From Pseudomonas sp. MTM4 (GTDB lineage: Bacteria; Pseudomonadota; Gammaproteobacteria; Pseudomonadales; Pseudomonadaceae), in NCBI RefSeq assembly GCF_019355055.1, contig NZ_CP048411.1:372001-436000 (forward strand): DNA of 64,000 nucleotides, read 5' to 3'. Shown here in pieces: positions 56,714 through 64,000 of this stretch. Below the pieces are notes generated by a model, which was not told where the DNA came from, did no database searches, and worked only from the letters and a program-made list of their open reading frames with translations. Made by a program: the position numbers and the translations under genes. Position 1 is the first letter of the stretch, and every line of letters begins with the position of its first letter.

Positions 56714-57904
56714 ATGATGATCAACGATCCAATCGTGATTCTGGGCAGCGCCCGTACGCCCATGGGCGGTTTTCAGGGCGATCTGAAAAGCGTCAGTGCG
56801 CCGGAGCTGGGTGCGGCGGCGATTCGCGCAGCGGTGGAGCGCAGTGGCGTTGGCGCCGAACAAGTGCAGGAAGTGCTGATGGGCTGCGTGCTGCCAGCCG
56901 GTCTTGGCCAAGCGCCGGCCCGTCAGGCGGCGCTCGGTGCCGGGTTGGGAAAGGCGACCGCGTCCACCACGCTAAACAAGATGTGCGGCTCGGGCATGCA
57001 GGCCGCCATCCTCGCGCATGACGCGTTGCGCGCTGGGAGCGTCGATCTGATCGTCGCCGGCGGCATGGAGAGCATGTCCAACGCGCCCTATCTGCTGGAA
57101 AAGGCCCGCAGCGGATACCGCATGGGTCATGGCAAGGTGCTCGACCACATGTTCCTCGATGGCCTCGAGGATGCGTACGACAAGGGCCGGCTGATGGGCA
57201 CCTTTGCCGAAGACTGCGCGCAGAACCACGGCTTCAGCCGCGAAGAACAGGACGCCTACGCGCTAGCATCCCTGCAGCGTGCTCGCGATGCGATCACTAG
57301 CGGCCGCTTCGCCAGTGAGATCGTTCCGCTCGACGTCACCCAGGGCCGCGAGCAACGTACGATTCGCGACGATGAGCAGCCGCCCAAGGCGATGCCGGAG
57401 AAGATTCCCTCGCTCAAGCCGGCGTTCCGCGAAGGCGGCACGGTGACCGCGGCCAATTCCAGCTCCATCTCCGACGGTGCCGCCGCATTGGTACTGACCC
57501 GTCGCTCCGAAGCCGAGCGTCTTGGTTTGAAACCCCAGGCGGTGATCCATGGCCACGCGGTGTTCGCCGATGCGCCAAACCTGTTCCCGACCGCGCCTAT
57601 CGGCGCCATTCACAAGCTGCTGGAGCGTACCGGCTGGCGTCTCGATGAGGTGGATCTGTTCGAGATCAACGAGGCTTTCGCCGTGGTCAGCATGGTCACC
57701 ATGCGCGAGCTCGGCCTGGATCACGCCAAGGTCAACGTCAACGGTGGCGCCTGCGCTCTAGGCCATCCGATTGGTGCGTCCGGAGCGCGTATCCTGGTCA
57801 CCTTGATCGCCGCACTGCGTGATCGCGGCTTGCGCAAGGGCATTGCGGCCATCTGCATCGGCGGTGGCGAGGCGACAGCCATGGCCGTCGAACTGCTCGA
57901 CTGA
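56714..57904 (+). CDS. Acetyl-CoA acetyltransferase (thiolase II family)
   Basis: 396-residue thiolase that cleaves 2-methylacetoacetyl-CoA or acetoacetyl-CoA. Nucleophilic cysteine in [10 protein letters not shown] (near residue 88), NEAFAVVSM, the histidine in [16 protein letters not shown] and the second cysteine in [13 protein letters not shown]. Length is typical. Context with the type 2 dehydrogenase and acyl-CoA dehydrogenase suggests the isoleucine pathway. Confidence 0.95.
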   Translation: MMINDPIVILGSARTPMGGFQGDLKSVSAPELGAAAIRAAVERSGVGAEQVQEVLMGCVLPAGLGQAPARQAALGAGLGKATASTTLNKMCGSGMQAAILAHDALRAGSVDLIVAGGMESMSNAPYLLEKARSGYRMGHGKVLDHMFLDGLEDAYDKGRLMGTFAEDCAQNHGFSREEQDAYALASLQRARDAITSGRFASEIVPLDVTQGREQRTIRDDEQPPKAMPEKIPSLKPAFREGGTVTAANSSSISDGAAALVLTRRSEAERLGLKPQAVIHGHAVFADAPNLFPTAPIGAIHKLLERTGWRLDEVDLFEINEAFAVVSMVTMRELGLDHAKVNVNGGACALGHPIGASGARILVTLIAALRDRGLRKGIAAICIGGGEATAMAVELLD

Positions 57905-57913
57905 GGATCTGCC

Positions 57914-59047
57914 ATGCTGCTCAACGACGATCAAACCAGCATCCGCGACATGGCCCGGCAGTTCGCCCAGGAGCGGCTGAAGCCCTTCGCCGCCGACTGG
58001 GACCGCGAACACCGCTACCCGGCCGACGCGATTGGCGAAATGGCCGAACTCGGCTTCTTCGGCATGCTTTGTCCCGAACAGTGGGGTGGCAGCGACACCG
58101 GCTACATCGCCTATGCGCTGGCCCTGGAAGAGATCGCCGCTGGCGACGGTGCCTGCTCGACCATCATGAGCGTGCACAACTCGGTCGGTTGCGTGCCGAT
58201 CCTGCGATTCGGGACTGACGAGCAGAAGCAGCGCTACCTGACGCCACTGGCCAGCGGCGCGCAGATCGCCGCCTTCGCCCTGACCGAACCGCACGCGGGC
58301 TCCGACGCCAGCAGCCTGCGCACCCGCGCCCGGCGTGACGGCGACGGTTACGTGATCAATGGCGCCAAGCAATTCATCACCTCGGGCCAGCATGCCGGCA
58401 CGGTGATCGTCTTTGCCGTGACCGATCCGGACGCCGGCAAGCGCGGCATCAGCGCCTTTATCGTGCCCACCGATACGCCCGGCTATCAGGTGGTGCGCGT
58501 CGAGGACAAGCTCGGCCAGCATGCGTCCGACACCTGCCAGCTGGCGTTCGAAGACGTGCGCGTGCATGAATCCCAGCGCTTGGGCGAGGAGGGCGAGGGC
58601 TACCGCATCGCCTTGGCGAACCTGGAAGGCGGCCGCATCGGCATCGCCGCCCAAGCGGTCGGCATGGCCCGCGCCGCCTTCGAAGCAGCTCGCGACTACG
58701 CTCGCGAGCGTGAAGCCTTTGGCAAAGCTCTGACCGAACACCAGGCCGTCGCTTTCCGCCTGGCCGATATGGCGACCCAGATCGCCGTTGCCCGGCAGAT
58801 GGTGCTGCACGCCGCTGCACTGCGCGAGGCCGGTCAGCCTGCACTTGTCGAAGCATCCATGGCCAAACTGTTCGCGTCGGAAATGGCGGAAAAGGTCTGC
58901 TCGGCGGCCATCCAAACGCTCGGTGGATATGGCTACTTGCAGGACTTCCCGGTGGAGCGCATCTACCGCGATGTTCGGGTCTGCCAGATTTATGAAGGGA
59001 CGAGCGACATCCAGCGTCTGGTGATTGCGCGTAATTTGGGGGAGTGA
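57914..59047 (+). CDS. Acyl-CoA dehydrogenase (short/branched-chain type)
   Basis: 377-residue FAD enzyme. [16 protein letters not shown] (FAD/substrate site), [20 protein letters not shown] and the catalytic-type glutamate in [16 protein letters not shown]. Nine bases after the thiolase gene, so co-transcribed. The pair of neighbours suggests 2-methylbutyryl-CoA or isobutyryl-CoA as substrate. Confidence 0.94.
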   Translation: MLLNDDQTSIRDMARQFAQERLKPFAADWDREHRYPADAIGEMAELGFFGMLCPEQWGGSDTGYIAYALALEEIAAGDGACSTIMSVHNSVGCVPILRFGTDEQKQRYLTPLASGAQIAAFALTEPHAGSDASSLRTRARRDGDGYVINGAKQFITSGQHAGTVIVFAVTDPDAGKRGISAFIVPTDTPGYQVVRVEDKLGQHASDTCQLAFEDVRVHESQRLGEEGEGYRIALANLEGGRIGIAAQAVGMARAAFEAARDYAREREAFGKALTEHQAVAFRLADMATQIAVARQMVLHAAALREAGQPALVEASMAKLFASEMAEKVCSAAIQTLGGYGYLQDFPVERIYRDVRVCQIYEGTSDIQRLVIARNLGE

Positions 59048-59100
59048 GCCCGAGAAGCGGTTCGGGCGTCGTGAGGGTCATCAGGCCGTTCCGCTCCTCT

Positions 59101-59379
59101 TAGGGCGGGTCGGGCGGCGTTCCGCTTTAGCTCACTACTATGCGCATTCTGGGGGCCTGGTGGGCTGAAGCCCACCCTACGGGGTTGTGTCGGCATGCCT
59201 GCGCCTGGGCTGCTCCGGGGCTCGCGTAGGGTGGGCTTTAGCCCACCGCAACGGAGTGATACTGCCGTCTTTGGTGGGCTGAAGCGGAACGCCGCCCGGC
59301 CCACCCTACAGTTCCTGCGTGGGTGCGGGGCGCTATGGATGATCCGCGGCGCTTAGGTAGGGTGGGCTTTAGCCCACCG
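59101..59379. repeat. REP cluster between acyl-CoA dehydrogenase and CaiB genes
   Basis: Five elements of the GTAGGGTGGGCTTTAGCCCACC family in about 280 bases: a degenerate one near 59101-59135, then 59159-59180, 59226-59247, a diverged one 59272-59309, and 59357-59378, in alternating orientations. It fills the space between two convergent genes. Confidence 0.85.
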
Positions 59380-59402
59380 CAATCGAGTGATCCTGGTGCC
59401 CA

Positions 59403-60482
59403 TCAATCCCAGCCTGCCGCATCCTCTTCCGAATCCCTGATCGCTCCCGGCGTTCTTGAAAAACGCGGAGCCGGTGCGGCGTGCAGGGCACCGTCGATGT
59501 CGCGATAGACGCCCCGTTGTCGCATATGCGGGTGCTGCGCGGCTTCTTCCAGAGTGAGCACCGATGCGAAGCAGGCGTCGGTTCCTTCGAGCAGGGCGCA
59601 CCAGTCGACCTGGGTTCGGCTGGCGAAGAGGGCGGCGAGCTGCTCGCTCTGTTCCGGCCAGCGGTCCGGATCGGCGCAGCCTTGTCGTAGGCTCTGTGGG
59701 GCATCGATTTGCTGCATCAACTCGGCGAAGAATTGCGGTTCCAGCGGTCCGACGGCGATATCGCGACCATCGGCACAGGTGTAGCAGCGGTAATGCGGCG
59801 CGGCGCCAGAGAGCAGATTGCGGTCGCGCTCCAGGGATATGGCCCCGCTGGGCAAGAGTCCCGCAAAGAAGCTCATCATCGACGACACACCGTCGACAAT
59901 CGCGGCGTCGACCACTTGCCCCTTGCCCGACCGTTCTCGCTCCCACAACGCGGCCATGATGCCGAACGCCAGGTACAACGAGCCGCCGCCAAAGTCGCCG
60001 ACCAGGTTGAGCGGTGGAATGGCAGGACCTCCCCGACCGCCAATTGCCGCCAATGCCCCGGTAATTGCCAGATAGTTGATGTCGTGCCCAGCGCTTTTTG
60101 CCAGCGGCCCGGTCTGGCCCCAGCCGGTCATGCGGCCATAGATCAGCCGTGGGTTGCGCGCGTGAACCTGCTCCGGTCCGAGACCCAGTCGCTCCATCAC
60201 GCCGGGACGAAAGCCTTCGATCAATACGTCGGCGTTTTCCGCCAGCGCCAGGCAACGCTCGCGACCGGCATCGCTGCGGATATCCAGCGTCAGCCGCTTG
60301 CGACCGCGGTCCACCACTGGGTTGGGCCAGCCGTTACCGCCGTCACGCTCGATGCGGATGACCTCGGCACCCAGATCGGCCAAAAGCATCGCGCAATGCG
60401 GCCCGGGGCCGATGCTGGAAAATTCCAGCACGCGCAGCCCAACCAGCGGGCCTTGGTGGTGTTGAGTATTTTCGGTTGGCAT
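59403..60482 (-). CDS. CaiB/BaiF family CoA-transferase (alpha-methylacyl-CoA racemase type)
   Basis: 359-residue family III CoA-transferase or racemase: GLRVLEFSSIGPGPHCAMLLADLGA at the start (in part), VIRIERDGGNGWPN, EGFRPGVMERLGLGPEQV, and YGRMTGWGQTGPL. Many relatives of this length act as alpha-methylacyl-CoA racemases, which fits neighbours acting on branched acyl-CoAs; a pure CoA-transferase is also possible. Leftward and convergent with the SDR block. Confidence 0.9.
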   Translation of the reverse strand: MPTENTQHHQGPLVGLRVLEFSSIGPGPHCAMLLADLGAEVIRIERDGGNGWPNPVVDRGRKRLTLDIRSDAGRERCLALAENADVLIEGFRPGVMERLGLGPEQVHARNPRLIYGRMTGWGQTGPLAKSAGHDINYLAITGALAAIGGRGGPAIPPLNLVGDFGGGSLYLAFGIMAALWERERSGKGQVVDAAIVDGVSSMMSFFAGLLPSGAISLERDRNLLSGAAPHYRCYTCADGRDIAVGPLEPQFFAELMQQIDAPQSLRQGCADPDRWPEQSEQLAALFASRTQVDWCALLEGTDACFASVLTLEEAAQHPHMRQRGVYRDIDGALHAAPAPRFSRTPGAIRDSEEDAAGWD

Positions 60483-60579
60483 GGATGGCTCCTAAGCGTA
60501 GCGGGCGAGGCGCGTAGCGCGTGTTGAACCGGAACCGTTGGCGGCTCCGAGCACAGACGTGCGGCCGGCTTTCCGATGG

Positions 60580-60685
60580 GCATCACCTGATGGATCGGTG
60601 ATGCGTACTGTTCCGTAGGATGGGGCAGGCCACGCGGAAGCAACTCATGAGATGCTCCCGAGGTGGATGACCATGTCATCCACCT
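60580..60685. other. Two hairpins in the gap between CaiB and acyl-CoA synthetase genes
   Basis: GCATCACC-N9-GGTGATGC (60580-60604) and a perfect 11-bp stem AGGTGGATGAC-cat-GTCATCCACCT (60661-60685). No T-run on either strand. The 361-base gap (60483-60843) shows no gene. Confidence 0.45.
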
Positions 60686-60843
60686 TATGGGACGCTCCAG
60701 TCGCGGTGGGACTCGCTGATGGCTGCACCCCGCAACGCAGAGCGCTGATCGGAGCTGCGTCGGGCTGTGCAGGTTGACGGGAGCGAAGTCCAATGAGCTG
60801 GCTTGGCTCCGCAACCCCTCCGTCCTACGGCCAGCAGTGTTGA

Positions 60844-62496
60844 CTACATACTCGCCGCGCTCGCTTCGCTCGCCGGCATGTCTACGAGGTACGAGCGATA
60901 GCGGTCGCGCAGGGTTTTCTTGTCGATCTTGCCGGTGGCGGTAAGGGGCACGCTGTCGAAGATCACCGCGTCGGGCATCCACCACTTGACGATCTGTGGT
61001 TCGAGATAAGCGAGTACGGCTTGGGTGGACAGTTCGGCATCGTCATGCGGTTCGATGATGAGCAGCGGGCGTTCCTCCCATTTTTCATGCGCTACACCAA
61101 CCACCGCGGCGATGCGTACGCCTGGGCAGCCCACGGCAACGTTTTCGATATCGATGGAGCTGATCCATTCGCCGCCGGACTTGATCACATCCTTGCTGCG
61201 GTCGGTGATGCGCATGTAGCCGTTGGGGTCGAGGGTGGCGATGTCGCCCGTGTCGAACCAGCCGTCAGCATCCAGTGCGCTGGTCTCGCTGCGGAAGTAG
61301 CGCTCGACGGTCCAGGGACCGCGCACGAGCAGGGCACCGGAGCTGGTCCCGTCATGCGGCAGATCGTTGCCCGCTTCGTCGACGATCTTTAATTCGATGC
61401 CGAATTGCAGGCGGCCCTGGCGGGTCCAGATGGCCTCGTTGGTGGCGGCTTCGCCCAGGGCTGCGAGCTTGGGCGTCGGGGTGGCGACCACGCCGAGCGG
61501 GCTGGTTTCGGTCATGCCCCAGAGCTGACGGACGCTGACGCCGTAGCGGGTCTCGAATTTTTCGGCCAGTGCCCGAGGTACGGCCGAGCCGGCAATCACA
61601 AGACACTTGAGCTTGCCGGTGTTTTCTCCGGTGCGTTCCAAGTGATTGAGGTACATGGTCCAGATGGTCGGCACGCCGCCGGAGAAGGTCACGCCCTCGG
61701 TCTGGATCAGCTCCTGCAGACTGGCGCCGTCCATCTTGTCGCAGGGCAGGACGAACTTGCAGCCGTTGATGGCCGCGGTGAAGGGTACGCCCCAAGCGGT
61801 GGCATGGTAGAGCGAGGAGCAGGGCATGATGCAATCGAACGCGGAAAAGCCGAAGGCGCCGGTGAGTCCCGCCGCCATGGCATGCAGGACGACGGAGCGG
61901 TGGCTGTAGACCACGCCCTTCGGGTTGCCAGTGGTGCCTGACGTGTAGCAGAGCATGGCGCCCGCGTTCTCATCGAACTGCGGCCAGTCAGTGATCGGTT
62001 GCTCCTTGGCGAGCAGCGTTTCGTAGCTGAGCGCACCCACTTCCCCCTGCTCGGTGCGTTGCGCATCGGAGAGCATGATGAAGGTGTGGATGTGTTCCAA
62101 CCGTGGTCGTACGCGTTCGACCACAGCGAGGAAGCTGCGGTCGAACAGCAACACGCCACTGCCGGCGTGATTCAACGTATAGATGATCTGCTCGTCCGAC
62201 AAACGGGGGTTGGCGGTGTGCAGGACAGCGCCGATGCCAGGCACGGCGAAGAATAGTTCGAAGTGACGATGCGTGTTCCAGGCCATCGAAGACACCAGAT
62301 CGCCGGGTTTGACGCCAAGGCTGCGCAGCATTGCGGCTGCTTGGCCGGCGCGCTTCGCCAGGCCGGCATAGTCGTAGCGCCATTGTGGCTCGTCGACCAG
62401 TCGCGAAACGATTTCCCTGTCGCCATGGGCTTGGGCCGCATGGGTCAGAATGCCGCTGATCATTAGCGGGGTCTGCTGCATCGTGCCTTTGAGCAT
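60844..62496 (-). CDS. Acyl-CoA synthetase (AMP-forming)
   Basis: 550-residue adenylate-forming ligase: [58 protein letters not shown] and the C-terminal lysine region [17 protein letters not shown]. The start [10 protein letters not shown] at 62496 follows AAGGAT; the longer frame to 62631 lacks homologous sequence. It belongs to the medium/long-chain group related to PA2557-like enzymes. Leftward, between CaiB and an acyl-CoA dehydrogenase. Confidence 0.93.
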   Translation of the reverse strand: MLKGTMQQTPLMISGILTHAAQAHGDREIVSRLVDEPQWRYDYAGLAKRAGQAAAMLRSLGVKPGDLVSSMAWNTHRHFELFFAVPGIGAVLHTANPRLSDEQIIYTLNHAGSGVLLFDRSFLAVVERVRPRLEHIHTFIMLSDAQRTEQGEVGALSYETLLAKEQPITDWPQFDENAGAMLCYTSGTTGNPKGVVYSHRSVVLHAMAAGLTGAFGFSAFDCIMPCSSLYHATAWGVPFTAAINGCKFVLPCDKMDGASLQELIQTEGVTFSGGVPTIWTMYLNHLERTGENTGKLKCLVIAGSAVPRALAEKFETRYGVSVRQLWGMTETSPLGVVATPTPKLAALGEAATNEAIWTRQGRLQFGIELKIVDEAGNDLPHDGTSSGALLVRGPWTVERYFRSETSALDADGWFDTGDIATLDPNGYMRITDRSKDVIKSGGEWISSIDIENVAVGCPGVRIAAVVGVAHEKWEERPLLIIEPHDDAELSTQAVLAYLEPQIVKWWMPDAVIFDSVPLTATGKIDKKTLRDRYRSYLVDMPASEASAASM

Positions 62497-62692
62497 CTTC
62501 GTATCCTTCTTATTGTTTTCTGGATGGCGGTCCGCGGTGGCCGGCATCTGCCGCTCGGAATACTGCTTCGAGGTGTTTCGTCTGTTGGCCGCCAGGTGTG
62601 CGTCCATCTTTGGATCGCTGATCGTTGGCAATCGCTCGCGTTCCCCTGGGTCCTTCGCTCGTTATCTGCTTCCTCCCTTCCGTTGGTTTCGA

Positions 62693-63844
62693 TCACAAAC
62701 CGTAGTTGTTCAGTTCGCGCGCGATCAGCAAACGCTGGATCTCGCTGGAGCCTTCGTAAATCTGGGTGATGCGCGCGTCGCGGTAGTAGCGCTCGACCGG
62801 ATAGTCCTCGAGGTAGCCGTAGCCACCGTGTATTTGCATGGCTTTGGAACAGACGTATTCGGCCATTTCCGAGGCGAACAGCTTGGCCTGGGACGCCTCC
62901 GAAAGGCACGGCAGGTTGGCGCTGCGCAGGCGGGCGGCATGCAGGATCAACAGGCGCGCGGCATTCAGCCTCGTAAGCATGTCGGCCAGCATGTTCGCCA
63001 CGCTTTGGTGCTCAATGATGGGCTTGTCGAACTGGATGCGCTCACGGGCATAACCTAGCGCCGTTTCGAAAGCGGCGCGGGCGATACCTAGCGCCTGGGC
63101 GCCGATGCCGATGCGTCCACCTTCGAGGTTCGACAGCGCAATGGCTAGGCCCTTGCCGCGCGGGCCGAGCAGGTTGGCCTCGGGAATACGGCAATCGCGC
63201 AGGGTCACGCCGCAGGTATCCGAAGCACGGATGCCCATCTTGCTTTCCATGCGATCGACGATGAATCCGGGGTTATCGGTGGGCACCAAAAACGCCGACA
63301 GGCCTTTCTTGCCCATATCCGGGTCGGTCACTGCGAAGACGATGGCGATCTTAGCGCGCTTGCCGTTGCTGACGAACTGCTTGGCACCGTTGATTACCCA
63401 TTCGCCGTTATTCAGCACGGCACGGGTGCGCAAGTTGTGCGCTTCCGAACCGGCCTGGGGTTCGGTGAGGGCGAAGCAACCGATGGCACGGCCAGCAGCC
63501 AGCTCCGGCAGCCATTCGTCCTGCTGTTCTGGTGTGCCGTATTTCAGGATGGGGCCACAGCCGACCGAGCTGTGGATGGACATCAGTGCGCCAATGGCGC
63601 CGTCGCCGGCCGATATTTCTTCGACCGCCAGGGCGTAGGCGACGTAATCGATATAGGTTCCGCCCCATTGTTCGGGGACGATCATGCCGAGAAGACCGAG
63701 GTCGCCCAGTTGGGTCACGGTCTCGTCGCCGATCCAGCCGGCCTGTTCCCAGGCCTGAGCCTTGGGGGCGATCTCGGAGCGGGCGAAGTCTCGCGCCATA
63801 TCGCGGATCATCCGCTGTTCTTCGCTCAGTTCGATGTCTTGCAT
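62693..63844 (-). CDS. Acyl-CoA dehydrogenase (short/branched-chain type)
   Basis: 383-residue FAD enzyme with [37 protein letters not shown] and [16 protein letters not shown] (catalytic-type Glu). It starts 9 bases after the end of the 3-hydroxyisobutyryl-CoA hydrolase-like gene, so isobutyryl-CoA (valine breakdown) is the likely substrate. It is the second such dehydrogenase in 5 kb. Confidence 0.94.
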   Translation of the reverse strand: MQDIELSEEQRMIRDMARDFARSEIAPKAQAWEQAGWIGDETVTQLGDLGLLGMIVPEQWGGTYIDYVAYALAVEEISAGDGAIGALMSIHSSVGCGPILKYGTPEQQDEWLPELAAGRAIGCFALTEPQAGSEAHNLRTRAVLNNGEWVINGAKQFVSNGKRAKIAIVFAVTDPDMGKKGLSAFLVPTDNPGFIVDRMESKMGIRASDTCGVTLRDCRIPEANLLGPRGKGLAIALSNLEGGRIGIGAQALGIARAAFETALGYARERIQFDKPIIEHQSVANMLADMLTRLNAARLLILHAARLRSANLPCLSEASQAKLFASEMAEYVCSKAMQIHGGYGYLEDYPVERYYRDARITQIYEGSSEIQRLLIARELNNYGL

Positions 63845-63853
63845 TGATCCTCC

Positions 63854-64000
63854 TCAGGCACCCGCGAAGAAATCGGCAACACGCTGCGGCGTTACTTCAT
63901 TGAGCGTCGGCGGGTTCCAGCGCGGGTTCTTGTCCTTGTCGACAATCAGTGCGCGCACGCCTTCGATGATGTCGCCCTGGTCGAACCATTGGCGGTCCAG
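63854..64000 (-). CDS. C-terminus of a 3-hydroxyisobutyryl-CoA hydrolase-like protein (partial)
   Basis: The minus-strand frame is open to the window edge and ends at 63854. Its 48 residues include EGVRALIVDKDKNPRWNPPT and end RVADFFAGA, the pattern of the C-terminus of 3-hydroxyisobutyryl-CoA hydrolases or the related enoyl-CoA hydratases of valine degradation. The start and most of the protein lie beyond the window. Confidence 0.8.
   Translation of the reverse strand: MDRQWFDQGDIIEGVRALIVDKDKNPRWNPPTLNEVTPQRVADFFAGA

Overview
The window is high-GC gammaproteobacterial chromosome. Gene content (FliA-dependent fliC-flaG-fliD-fliS, a leucine-degradation liu cluster, OprD-type porin, many acyl-CoA enzymes) and abundant REP/REPIN palindromes of the GTAGGGTGGGCTTTAGCCCACC and GTAGGAGCGAGC types point to Pseudomonas sensu lato, most like the P. 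stutzeri group (Stutzerimonas). No rRNA, tRNA, IS element, integrase or CRISPR array was seen.

Layout. 1-1556: 3' part of ligA. 1972-6504: flagellar filament block (fliC, flaG, fliD, REP block, fliS) with two sigma-28 promoters. 6509-13993: housekeeping and stress genes (ppnP, DUF486, NhaP-type antiporter, GGCT-like, VOC, LysR, fosmidomycin-efflux MFS, PaiB-like). 13994-17250: a lower-GC islet with an Abi_C/HEPN-type protein, an unrecognised Cys/His-rich protein and a lone Cas2/SinR-like protein, a candidate defence locus. 17381-22066: a LacI-controlled sugar locus (Gfo/Idh/MocA dehydrogenase, TIM-barrel isomerase, NHS-type permease) with a perfect 20-bp operator. 22297-25765: AraC regulator, LysE exporter, pgm.

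25845-34206: an apparent sigma-54 regulon. 3-Hydroxybutyrate dehydrogenase, a Cache chemoreceptor, a PAS/AAA+ enhancer-binding protein and a TRAP transporter lie together; the same dyad (TGTCCA-N6-TGGACA) occurs upstream of sigma-54-like promoters in front of both bdhA and the TRAP operon. 34317-43574: leucine/isovalerate catabolism (liuA, liuB, liuC, liuD, liuE, scoA, scoB, liuR), which yields acetoacetate; scoAB can also use the acetoacetate made by BdhA, so the two blocks converge on acetoacetyl-CoA. Most liu junctions, and liuD itself, carry REP-type repeats.

43818-52511: rightward acyl-CoA synthetase, AhpD-like protein, OprD porin and a five-gene branched-chain-type ABC importer. A dyad like the putative LiuR site of the liu promoter also precedes the ABC operon. 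52690-64000: a crotonase, a translationally coupled LysR-AraC regulator pair, and two convergent blocks of isoleucine/valine-type acyl-CoA enzymes (SDR, thiolase, two acyl-CoA dehydrogenases, CaiB, acyl-CoA synthetase and the end of a 3-hydroxyisobutyryl-CoA hydrolase-like gene that runs off the window).
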